Shown in pieces: positions 1-6,147 of a DNA stretch of 9,229 bases. The translations under genes were made by a program, and so were the position numbers. Below the pieces are notes generated by a model. It saw only the letters and a program-made list of their open reading frames with translations. It was not told the origin of the DNA and made no database searches. The DNA comes from Thermoplasmata archaeon (lineage in GTDB: Archaea; Thermoplasmatota; Thermoplasmata; Thermoplasmatales; Thermoplasmataceae), in assembly GCA_021846695.1 (NCBI GenBank), contig JAJZWN010000054.1, positions 1 through 9,229 on the forward strand, written 5' to 3'. Positions within the stretch are counted from its first letter, which is position 1, and each line of letters begins with the position of its first letter.

Positions 1-539
1 TTCTTGGAACCAGGGGCATAGTAATACCATTTTCCGATTCTTCCTGGAAGGCTTCAATAGTACTGGGAATTCGGGTTGCCTCTAAATTAGGCATCAATTC
101 ACTGGTTTTCAGCACAGGCGGCAGGAGCGACACTGTAGTAAAGAAAATATTTCCTGATTTCAGAGAGGAGCAATTTATAGAGATAGGGGATTTTCTTGGT
201 TTTGCTGTAAAAAGGGCTGTGGATGCTGGTATTGAAAAGGTGATTATTGCGGGAATGCCAGGAAAAATATCAAAGTTAGCGGACGGCAATATGGACTTGC
301 ACTCATCTAAAAGTAGCGTAAATTTTGAGTTTCTTGCCTCCATGGGAGAATATCTGGGCTATGATCATAATACTGTTTCAGGAATTCGCCATGCTAACAC
401 TGTCCTGGAAGTTATGGAATTGATAAAATATGATACTGCATTCCTTGATTTGCTAAAGGACAAATCCCTGAAAAATATAAATAATATTACAGAAAATAAA
501 ATACAGATATCCATTGAAATTATAAAAAATGAATATTGA
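1..539 (+). CDS. cbiD: Cobalt-precorrin-5B (C1)-methyltransferase CbiD, C-terminal part
   Basis: Partial gene cut by the left edge; the frame is open from base 3 and gives 178 residues ending in TGA at 537-539. CbiD uses S-adenosylmethionine to methylate C-1 of cobalt-precorrin-5B during ring contraction in the anaerobic (early cobalt insertion) route to cobalamin, in the cytoplasm. Family hallmarks are visible in order: GTRGIVIPFSDSSW near the start of the fragment, the STGGRSD turn, GDFLGFAVKRAVDAG, and the IAGMPGKISKLADG block followed by H-x-x-x-S-x-V and the FLA motif. Complete family members are roughly 350-390 residues, so about half is missing. An internal ATG at 219 lies inside the conserved domain and is not the true start. 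The gene is convergent with the permease that follows. Other cobalamin genes would be expected to the left of the window. The identification is firm; the symbol follows the archaeal and bacterial family. Confidence 0.9.
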   Translation, partial: LGTRGIVIPFSDSSWKASIVLGIRVASKLGINSLVFSTGGRSDTVVKKIFPDFREEQFIEIGDFLGFAVKRAVDAGIEKVIIAGMPGKISKLADGNMDLHSSKSSVNFEFLASMGEYLGYDHNTVSGIRHANTVLEVMELIKYDTAFLDLLKDKSLKNINNITENKIQISIEIIKNEY

Positions 540-579
540 TAGAAATATAAAAAAATTCCTATTTAAAAAATAAATTTTT
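540..579. terminator. A/T-run bidirectional termination region between convergent genes
   Basis: The short gap between the stops of cbiD and the permease holds runs of A and T on both strands (A7 near 550, A6 near 565, T5 at 575-579). Archaeal RNA polymerase stops at T-rich tracts without needing a hairpin, so this gap can end transcripts from both sides. No convincing stem-loop is visible. The call rests on position and composition only. Confidence 0.4.
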
Positions 580-2272
580 AGTATTCAGCCTCAAAATCGA
601 CTTCCTTTGTTGGCTCTAACAATGCTTCTGCGGATGTGAGTGGTTCCTTGGGCGCACTGTTCAACCCGATTACAAAGAATATTGCTGCGTATATACCCAG
701 AACTACATAATCAAACGGATATGCGATAAGATTTGTTCCGCCTGTAGGTGTTCCTCCCAGATAGGATAATAATATCATTCCAACTATATATACAGGTATC
801 CATGCAGAATTGCGGAGATTCAGTCCCTTAAAATGCTTCTTGTTTGCCTGGTATATGAATATGACGGACCCTGCAAGAACGGCTCCAAGGGCATAAAGAG
901 TTGTTGGAAATGTTGCCCAGTAGATAAGAAACGTTGCAACCTCGAATGATACGAATGACCATACCATTGGATGGGGTATTTTAAAAGGTCGTTCAACGTT
1001 GGGGTACAGTCTTCTAAGAACCGGAAGCGATATAGATGCGATTGCAAAATTTGCAACGGCGGCCACAACCACAAAATCTACAAGTGCATACCAGGATGGG
1101 AGCGGTAGAAGGAATATTATAGCCAGTATAAGGGCCAGTATCAGTGCTAGATAAGGGGCACCATGTTTTGTTGTTCTTTTCAATGCGGGAGGAAGTGCAT
1201 CTTCCTCAGAATACCCAAATATTATCCTGCTGGCACCGGTAAGATAAATTCCAAGAGTTCCTCCGGGTGAGAATATAGCAAAGAGGAAGAATGCAACAAC
1301 CATGCCACCAAGCAGATCCGTCTCACCTACTGTCATCCCGGGAACTACATTTGCCCTAATTATAGAGGAAAGTGGAGATCCAAGGCCGGCGACAAAATTC
1401 CAGTCTCCTGTCTGGATGCCAAAGCCTGCCCAGCTGACCGTTCCTACTATAACGAAGGCCATACCAATGTATAAAAGAGATTGAACAGCCAGTACAGTGC
1501 CTATGATTTTTGGCATTGTTTTTCCAGGATTTTTAACTTCTCCAGCCATATCGGCTACTTGCCTGTAACCACCAAAGGCGAATAGAATGCCCGATGCAGG
1601 TATGGCGATAAACAATCCACCCACAGAAGGCATAAATCCAGAAAATCCACCGGAGCCGCTCGCTCCTGCAAACCCGGATGTGAAATTACCCCAGTGCCAT
1701 ATGAACATTGGAAGTATAACAATAAAAGCCACCACAACACCAATTTTTATCCACGTAAGTACTTTATTGAATTTACCGAATCTGGCTATTCCTACCATAT
1801 TAAGGGCAAAGAATCCAAGAAGGAGGAGTATTGAAAGCAATATCCCATAACCTGTAAGTACTCCTGTTGTGGAGTTGTAAAGGAAGGGAAAATAAAGTGA
1901 GGCATATGTGGATACAGCAACAGCTTCTATAGCTGGTATAGTTGCAGCCCATATAAGCAATCCCCAACCTGACATAAATCCACCATAGGAACCATAGGAG
2001 TAATATGCTACCCTTGCACTGATTCCCGATCTTGGGAACATAGCTGCGTATTCAGCAAATGGAAGTGTAACCAGCACAATAAAAATTGCGGCAAGAACCC
2101 ATGATACTATAACCGCTGGCCCGGCATACGCAGTCCCGCCTGCAGCTGCAAATAGTATACCTGAACCTACAGCACCACCGACTCCAAACATAATGGCTTC
2201 GTGTGTGCTCATTCCCCGTCTCATTCCAGTTTTGGTACGCTTGCCCAAAACTCTATTATCTATTTCTTGCAT
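578..2272 (-). CDS. APC-superfamily amino acid permease, 14-helix form
   Basis: A 564-residue integral membrane transporter, most likely importing amino acids or related amines by proton- or cation-coupled symport; the substrate cannot be read from the sequence. Family signs: the broken first helix with GSGI at residues 36-39, then AGPA at 50-53; the P-F-A-E-Y ... P-R-S-G block at 71-83; GW at 102-103; and the helix-6 region FAFGGYRQ at 231-238 followed by GEVKNPGKTMPK at 244-255, the usual loop after helix 6. By eye there are 12 core helices plus two more at about 491-508 and 520-538. The core family has 12 helices in about 430-500 residues, so this is one of the longer 14-helix forms. The tail after residue 541 is acidic and probably cytoplasmic. 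The ATG at 2272 is favoured because a TATA-like box sits about 26 bases upstream. The gene is convergent with cbiD and divergent from the small membrane protein. Confidence 0.88.
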   Translation of the reverse strand: MQEIDNRVLGKRTKTGMRRGMSTHEAIMFGVGGAVGSGILFAAAGGTAYAGPAVIVSWVLAAIFIVLVTLPFAEYAAMFPRSGISARVAYYSYGSYGGFMSGWGLLIWAATIPAIEAVAVSTYASLYFPFLYNSTTGVLTGYGILLSILLLLGFFALNMVGIARFGKFNKVLTWIKIGVVVAFIVILPMFIWHWGNFTSGFAGASGSGGFSGFMPSVGGLFIAIPASGILFAFGGYRQVADMAGEVKNPGKTMPKIIGTVLAVQSLLYIGMAFVIVGTVSWAGFGIQTGDWNFVAGLGSPLSSIIRANVVPGMTVGETDLLGGMVVAFFLFAIFSPGGTLGIYLTGASRIIFGYSEEDALPPALKRTTKHGAPYLALILALILAIIFLLPLPSWYALVDFVVVAAVANFAIASISLPVLRRLYPNVERPFKIPHPMVWSFVSFEVATFLIYWATFPTTLYALGAVLAGSVIFIYQANKKHFKGLNLRNSAWIPVYIVGMILLSYLGGTPTGGTNLIAYPFDYVVLGIYAAIFFVIGLNSAPKEPLTSAEALLEPTKEVDFEAEY

Positions 2273-2291
2273 AAATATGGATAATGGAAGG

Positions 2292-2306
2292 ATATATAAT
2301 ATTTTT
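2292..2306 (-). promoter_or_regulatory. TATA-like box of the 14-helix permease
   Basis: Read on the minus strand, the sequence AAAAATATTATATAT is centred about 26 bases before the ATG at 2272. That spacing puts the predicted transcript start at or next to the start codon, so the message is probably leaderless. No Shine-Dalgarno-like purine run precedes the ATG. Confidence 0.5.
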
Positions 2307-2501
2307 CCCTAAAATCATGAATAATTATTAAATTTAAAAAAAAATAACAATTTTAGTTGGAATTCAATAAAAATATAATTAAATACTAAAAACTTTTACA
2401 AGTTAATATCAGATTTTCCTATACAGTATCTAATAGTATATTTAACATAGGAACTTTACCTAACTTCTAATGAACATAACTTACTGTATTATATATTATA
2501 A
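2307..2501. other. A+T-rich divergent intergenic region with repeated AACTT motif
   Basis: This is the middle of the only long gene-free stretch (2273-2531) between two divergent genes. No open frame longer than about 16 codons with an ATG was found on the plus strand. The pentamer AACTT occurs at 2391-2395, 2452-2456, 2462-2466 and 2478-2482, and its complement AAGTT at 2400-2404, making a small inverted repeat (5-base arms, 4-base loop) at 2391-2404. A TAGG-N7-CCTA dyad lies at 2448-2462. These may be operator sites for a regulator of either neighbour, but such short words can recur by chance in A+T-rich DNA. No RNA gene was recognised. Confidence 0.3.
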
Positions 2502-2511
2502 TTTTTATATT
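2502..2511 (+). promoter_or_regulatory. TATA-like box of the small membrane protein
   Basis: The sequence TTTTTATATT is centred about 26 bases before the ATG at 2532. This is the spacing expected for a leaderless archaeal transcript, and it helps to favour that ATG over the GTG one codon earlier. Confidence 0.5.
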
Positions 2512-2531
2512 GTGGATTAATATCAATAGTG

Positions 2532-2774
2532 ATGACAATATTAAGTCAGGCGGATTATGAGCGATTTACATGGAAACATAGAAAAATATTATTTTTATTC
2601 GGAATTTCCACTGTAACAATAAGAATAGCTACAGAATATTCCCATATGAAACTGGAAATAATATTAAATGATGCCATAACCATACTGGCTATAGCGGGAT
2701 TCCTATTTCTGGCAGAACTTCTCATATTGCAAAATTACAAAAAATCAATTGAAAAAATGGAGAAAAATTTATAG
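2532..2774 (+). CDS. Small two-helix membrane protein of unknown function
   Basis: An 80-residue protein I do not recognise. Two hydrophobic segments are visible, at about residues 17-34 (interrupted by an arginine at 31) and 48-67. The N-terminus is polar and charged (YERFTWKHRK), and the C-terminal tail is basic and probably helical (KKSIEKMEKNL). A hairpin membrane protein with both ends in the cytoplasm is the likely shape. The start could also be the GTG at 2529, adding one residue; ATG is preferred because of the TATA spacing. The gene has its own promoter-like box, lies divergent from the 14-helix permease and stops only 7 bases before the isocitrate dehydrogenase stop on the other strand. 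A clear promoter, plausible membrane topology and good fit between neighbours argue that it is real. An accessory role for the neighbouring permease is possible but unsupported. Confidence 0.65.
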   Translation: MTILSQADYERFTWKHRKILFLFGISTVTIRIATEYSHMKLEIILNDAITILAIAGFLFLAELLILQNYKKSIEKMEKNL

Positions 2775-2781
2775 AGGTCAT

Positions 2782-3960
2782 TTATAAATTCTCTATGATT
2801 TCTACAAGGCTGTCGCCGAACTCCTTTGTGCCAAGTGCTGGAACATCGAAGAATTTTGCCAGGTCCTTTGTAACCTTCTTACTTTCTATAGCTTCTCCAA
2901 TGGCTTTTTCTATCACATCATAGGCTTCATGCCAGTTCATATACTTCATCATGAGCTGTGAACCCCTTATCAATCCCATGGGGTCTGCAATATTTTGCCC
3001 GGCATACTTTGGTGCCGTTCCATGGACTGCTTCAAACATTCCACCATCATCGCCAACGTTGGCTCCCCCAAGTGTACCTATATTCCCAATAAGTGCGCCT
3101 GCTGCATCGGAAATGTAATCCCCGTCTATATTGGGTGCTATTATCACTTCATAATTTTCAGGTCTTGTTATTATCTGCTGGAACATGTTGTCAGCTATCA
3201 TGTCATTTACCAGTATTTTACTGGAATCGTCCTTTGATGTGTAATCACCGAACTCAGTTTCAAGGGTTTCATATGCCCATTCCCTGAATGCCCCCTCCGT
3301 ATACTTCATTACATTTCCCTTATGCATTATTGTGATCTTCTTTTTATTATTCTCAATTGCAAATTTTGCTGCTGCCCTTGTGATTCTCTGTGTTTTATAT
3401 TTGCTCATGGGTTTTATTCCTATTCCGGAATCGTCACTAATGTCCACGTTTAATTTTTCCTTGAAGAATTTCCTGATTTCGCCAGCTTCCTTGCTGTCAT
3501 ATTTATATTCAATCCCGGTGTAAAGATCGTCGGTATTTTCCCTGAATATAGTTAAATTAACGTTTTCTGGATGTTTAAGCGGGCTCTCGAGTCCTTTCAT
3601 GTAGCTGACTGGCCTTATATTGGAATATAAATCAAGCATAAGCCTTATTCTCACATTTATGGATTTAAAGCCAGTTCCGATCGGGGTACCAAGCGGAGCC
3701 TTAAGAAGTACACGGTACTCTTTTATTGCGTCCTGTGATTCCTGTGGGAAGCGGTCGTTTTTCTCTTTTAAGGCTTTATCACCCACCAGTATTTCCTTCC
3801 ATGTTATTTTTTTGTCTTTATAAGCTTTTTTGACCGCAGAATCTAAAACCTTTCTTGTCACATCCATAATTTCAGGACCTATGCCATCGCCGTCTGTATA
3901 CAGAATTGTCGGGTTGTCCGGCACCTTCCACTTTCCATTTTCAAATGTTATTTTTCCCAT
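2782..3960 (-). CDS. icd: Isocitrate dehydrogenase, probably NADP-dependent
   Basis: A 392-residue cytoplasmic enzyme that oxidises and decarboxylates isocitrate to 2-oxoglutarate in the citric acid cycle. It belongs to the isocitrate/isopropylmalate dehydrogenase family, close to the E. coli enzyme. Visible features: the DGDGIGPE N-terminal motif at 23-30; the isocitrate site S100, N102, R106, R116, R140, Y147 and K214 (E. coli S113, N115, R119, R129, R153, Y160, K230); the metal aspartates D257, D281 and D285; and the family signature with NIDGDYISD at 277-285. The adenine-side motif HGTAPKYAGQ at 313-322 keeps the lysine and tyrosine (K318, Y319) that contact the 2'-phosphate of NADP in E. 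coli. The serine-asparagine SxN pattern separates it from isopropylmalate and homoisocitrate dehydrogenases. Length is normal (E. coli 416). It lies downstream of the second permease on the same strand but has its own TATA box across a 68-base gap, so it is probably transcribed alone. Confidence 0.94.
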   Translation of the reverse strand: MGKITFENGKWKVPDNPTILYTDGDGIGPEIMDVTRKVLDSAVKKAYKDKKITWKEILVGDKALKEKNDRFPQESQDAIKEYRVLLKAPLGTPIGTGFKSINVRIRLMLDLYSNIRPVSYMKGLESPLKHPENVNLTIFRENTDDLYTGIEYKYDSKEAGEIRKFFKEKLNVDISDDSGIGIKPMSKYKTQRITRAAAKFAIENNKKKITIMHKGNVMKYTEGAFREWAYETLETEFGDYTSKDDSSKILVNDMIADNMFQQIITRPENYEVIIAPNIDGDYISDAAGALIGNIGTLGGANVGDDGGMFEAVHGTAPKYAGQNIADPMGLIRGSQLMMKYMNWHEAYDVIEKAIGEAIESKKVTKDLAKFFDVPALGTKEFGDSLVEIIENL

Positions 3961-3980
3961 GAAAACCTATATGTTATTGG

Positions 3981-3990
3981 CATATAAATT
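3981..3990 (-). promoter_or_regulatory. TATA-like box of isocitrate dehydrogenase
   Basis: Read on the minus strand, AATTTATATG is centred about 25 bases before the ATG at 3960. It lies in the 68-base gap after the upstream permease stop, so icd likely has its own leaderless transcript rather than depending on read-through. Confidence 0.5.
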
Positions 3991-4028
3991 ATTAATATTT
4001 CTCTTGGTACAATTTAATGGAAGTTGCA

Positions 4029-5402
4029 TTAATCTTCTTCATCTTTTATTCTTTTCCTGCTTTTCCCGAAGACCCTTACAAGGCTGACTCTGGGAATTTT
4101 CTTTTCCACCCTTTTGATGTAACCATTAGATCCCATAATATACTTAAGGGCATAAACTCCGGAGACCAGTGCTAAGACAGAAAGGCTGATTTCTATAGCA
4201 GGCAGCCCTAAATAGCTTATTGTGATAAATATTGTAGCCATTCCTATCAGGGGTATAATAAAGAAATATTTCTGTTCCCTGAGATGTTTGGGATTGTCAT
4301 TTTTCACCCGTCTCCATAGCATTATAGCTGAAAAATCAATTATAGAATATGCAATGAGGACTGACACATTTGATGCCTCTATTATTGTTGAAAAACCAAC
4401 GAAATATACGAATAAAAGGCTGATAGCCATTGACAATAAAATTGAATATACAGGAGTTCCGAATTTGTCTATTTTCCCAAATGTACCGGGAATCTCATTG
4501 TCCCTTCCCATGGCATAGAGAACCCGGCTTGTTCCCAGTATACCGGTGAGCACCACTCCCGCAGTGGCGGTAATTCCGCCAATGGCGATAATTATAAGCA
4601 GGTATGGATTATGCAAAACCCCTATTGCAGCTGATAATGGCGCTGAAGCCGATGCAAGACCAGAGGCAGGAATGAGTCCTATAGCTACAACTGCAACGAC
4701 AGCATAGAGGGCAGAGGATATTATTATGGAAATTATAATGGCTTTAGGTATATTTTTCTCAGGATTTTTTACTTCGTCACCAACGGTTGTGATACGTGAA
4801 AACCCTGTAAATGCAAAGAATATAAGAGCCGAGCCTTCCATTACTCCGGTAAATCCGTGTGGTGCAAAGTTTGAAAAATCGGCGTATTTGAAATAAAATA
4901 GTCCAGAGACAACGAAAATAATTAGAATTATCACATTAACTCCAACTAGAATAGACAATGTCTTGGCGGAGTTTTTTATTCCCAGCATATTTAATATTGC
5001 AAACATTATGATTACTGGAATTCCAAAAACTATAAGGTTTACATGAAGATGAAAAAGGGCATTTATATAACTCCCCATACTCAGTGAAACAGCGGAAATG
5101 GCAATCATGTTGGAGAATGTCCACATAGTTCCGCCCACAAATCCTGCAGATGGTGCAAATGATTCCTTTGCGTATTCGTAAACGCCTCCTTCCTTCGATA
5201 TATGCTGTGCTATCTCTGAGAAACTTAGCCCTGTGAATATGGCTATTACTGCAGAAACAAAAATTGAGATTATAATGGCAGGACCTGCCATCCCGGCCGC
5301 TATGCCTATAATAACAAAAATTCCTGCGCCTATTATTGCTCCCAGATTGATAATTACCGCAGATCGCAATCCGAGAATTCTTTTTAATCCGTAGGAAGCC
5401 AT
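4029..5402 (-). CDS. APC-superfamily amino acid/polyamine permease, 12-helix form
   Basis: A 457-residue inner-membrane transporter, probably for amino acids or polyamines; the exact substrate is not readable. Starting from the ATG at 5402, the protein begins MASYGLKRILGL. Helix 1 carries the GAIIGAGIF break typical of the family, followed by AGPA and then SEIA...SKEGGVYEYAKE before helix 3. The helix-6 region FFAFTGFSR is followed by DEVKNPEKNIPK. Twelve hydrophobic helices can be counted, then a strongly charged cytoplasmic tail rich in lysine, arginine and acidic residues (ending RKRIKDEED). Length fits the family. The frame also contains an ATG at 5432 that would add ten residues; 5402 is preferred because the family normally starts just before the G-L-x-x-x-x-G-L segment. 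It differs clearly from the 14-helix permease in this window, so the two are not a recent duplication. Confidence 0.88.
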   Translation of the reverse strand: MASYGLKRILGLRSAVIINLGAIIGAGIFVIIGIAAGMAGPAIIISIFVSAVIAIFTGLSFSEIAQHISKEGGVYEYAKESFAPSAGFVGGTMWTFSNMIAISAVSLSMGSYINALFHLHVNLIVFGIPVIIMFAILNMLGIKNSAKTLSILVGVNVIILIIFVVSGLFYFKYADFSNFAPHGFTGVMEGSALIFFAFTGFSRITTVGDEVKNPEKNIPKAIIISIIISSALYAVVAVVAIGLIPASGLASASAPLSAAIGVLHNPYLLIIIAIGGITATAGVVLTGILGTSRVLYAMGRDNEIPGTFGKIDKFGTPVYSILLSMAISLLFVYFVGFSTIIEASNVSVLIAYSIIDFSAIMLWRRVKNDNPKHLREQKYFFIIPLIGMATIFITISYLGLPAIEISLSVLALVSGVYALKYIMGSNGYIKRVEKKIPRVSLVRVFGKSRKRIKDEED

Positions 5403-5420
5403 ATAACTCAATAGTATTCC

Positions 5421-5430
5421 TTCATAAATC
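5421..5430 (-). promoter_or_regulatory. Weak TATA-like box of the 12-helix permease
   Basis: Read on the minus strand, GATTTATGAA is centred about 24 bases before the preferred ATG at 5402. It is a poorer match than the other boxes in the window. If the longer start at 5432 were used, the A+T-rich stretch near 5466-5480 would be the alternative, although its spacing is less good. Confidence 0.3.
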
Positions 5431-5471
5431 AAACTATCGATTTTGCAAATTAGCGATAACCGATCAAAAAA

Positions 5472-5483
5472 AATTTAATAATA
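5472..5483 (+). promoter_or_regulatory. TATA-like box of the cysteine-rich small protein
   Basis: AATTTAATAATA is centred about 25 bases before the ATG at 5502, again the spacing for a leaderless transcript. The bases just before the ATG (AATAATAT) contain no ribosome-binding-like purine run. The region 5403-5501 is shared with the divergent 12-helix permease. Confidence 0.45.
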
Positions 5484-5501
5484 GTTTTTAATCAATAATA
5501 T

Positions 5502-5669
5502 ATGTGCGGGGACTGCATGGATGAAAGCTGCAAATGCGATAACTGCTACAATTATAGACATTATTCTGCGTGCCCCATATGCGGGCATACAGTATTTCTT
5601 GACTGCTGCCAGGGTTTTATTAAACATAAATATGATATTGATTTTAAGCTGAATCAGGATTCGAAATGA
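5502..5669 (+). CDS. Cysteine-rich 55-residue putative zinc-binding protein
   Basis: A small open frame (ATG 5502, TGA 5667-5669) encoding 55 residues with nine cysteines at 2, 5, 10, 12, 15, 24, 27, 35 and 36. They form C-x2-C, C-x-C-x2-C, C-P-I-C-G-H and C-C groupings, and histidines at 20, 29 and 42 could also act as ligands. The paired knuckles suggest one or two structural zinc ions, or possibly an iron-sulfur centre. I do not recognise the family. An in-frame TAA at 5496 fixes the ATG as the only reasonable start, and a TATA-like box lies at the right distance. Its last 16 bases overlap the end of the SRPBCC gene on the other strand. Such regular cysteine spacing is unlikely in a chance frame, which is why I call it despite its size. 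It could be a nucleic-acid-binding zinc ribbon or a metal-handling protein; nothing here decides. Confidence 0.68.
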   Translation: MCGDCMDESCKCDNCYNYRHYSACPICGHTVFLDCCQGFIKHKYDIDFKLNQDSK

Positions 5670-6049
5670 TCCTTTATACGTTTCAGTGCATCCTCGGTTC
5701 CCTGCTCAAAGTGACCCTGCAATTTTTTTGAAAAGGCTCTCAACATGGGTGAAAGTTTGATGTTCCAGTAAGATACTATTTTCACAGGATTATCACCCTC
5801 TAACCGGGTTATTTTTTCTCCAGTAAAGGGTCCTTTTATATATTTCTCATTGAGTGTAAAATTGTCCTCATTTGATTCCAATTCCATTTTCCCCTTTCCT
5901 GGAAAGGCGAACTGAACCATATAATAATTGCCTTCTTTCTCTATGCTTCTGGTTCCATGCCAGAATTCGGGTATTTTTTTGTAATCCTTTACCAGTTCCC
6001 AGATGTCCTTTTTGCTGGAATTGACATCTATTTCTTTTTGAAATTCCAT
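5654..6049 (-). CDS. SRPBCC (START-like) family protein
   Basis: A 131-residue soluble protein with the pattern of the SRPBCC/polyketide cyclase-like helix-grip fold. The N-terminal strand MEFQKEIDVN leads into S-S-K-K-D-I-W-E-L-V-K-D and the Y-K-K-I-P-E-F-W-H segment (residues 23-31), the typical first helices of the family. A row of alternating beta strands follows (about 41-95), and a long amphipathic C-terminal helix (about 100-130) closes the pocket. The length is typical for a single-domain member. These proteins bind hydrophobic ligands such as lipids or polyketide-like molecules; some are enzymes and some are carriers. No catalytic residue is diagnostic, so the ligand is unknown. The start at 6049 is supported by a TATA-like box 22 bases upstream. 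It is divergent from the E1-lipoyl operon, sharing a gap of about 98 bases, and its end overlaps the cysteine-rich gene. Confidence 0.75.
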   Translation of the reverse strand: MEFQKEIDVNSSKKDIWELVKDYKKIPEFWHGTRSIEKEGNYYMVQFAFPGKGKMELESNEDNFTLNEKYIKGPFTGEKITRLEGDNPVKIVSYWNIKLSPMLRAFSKKLQGHFEQGTEDALKRIKDHFES

Positions 6050-6066
6050 GGATACCTATATGTATA

Positions 6067-6075
6067 GTATATATC
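6067..6075 (-). promoter_or_regulatory. TATA-like box of the SRPBCC gene
   Basis: Read on the minus strand, GATATATAC is centred about 22 bases before the ATG at 6049. It shares the compact divergent intergenic region with the promoter of the E1-lipoyl operon, so a single regulator could act on both. Confidence 0.45.
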
Positions 6076-6109
6076 AATTTTTATGAATATATTTGTTTCA
6101 ATACCAATG

Positions 6110-6120
6110 CTTATATATAA
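6110..6120 (+). promoter_or_regulatory. TATA-like box of the E1-lipoyl operon
   Basis: CTTATATATAA is the best TATA match in the window. Its centre is about 33 bases before the ATG at 6148, which would give a leader of only a few bases. A GAGG sequence at 6138-6141, six bases before the ATG, could serve as a ribosome-binding site if transcription starts slightly upstream. Confidence 0.5.
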
Positions 6121-6147
6121 AACGCAGTTTATATTTTGAGGATTTTT

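Noticed and set aside
820..1074. Open frames inside the 14-helix permease and on its opposite strand (for example 1302-1484 and 1587-1850)
   Set aside because: The permease frame is unbroken and carries family motifs throughout, so these overlapping frames are not supported.
3830..4087. Plus-strand open frame spanning the icd start and the gap before the permease end
   Set aside because: It crosses two conserved minus-strand coding ends and the icd promoter, and its translation shows no family features.
5403..5432. Ten-residue N-terminal extension of the 12-helix permease from the ATG at 5432
   Set aside because: The extra residues precede the point where family proteins usually begin, and a TATA-like match fits the ATG at 5402 somewhat better; the longer form is not excluded.
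6136..6147. Upstream TTG that would add four residues to the fused E1
   Set aside because: The ATG at 6148 has GAGG six bases before it, and the TTG would overlap that site; family E1 alpha proteins need no such extension.
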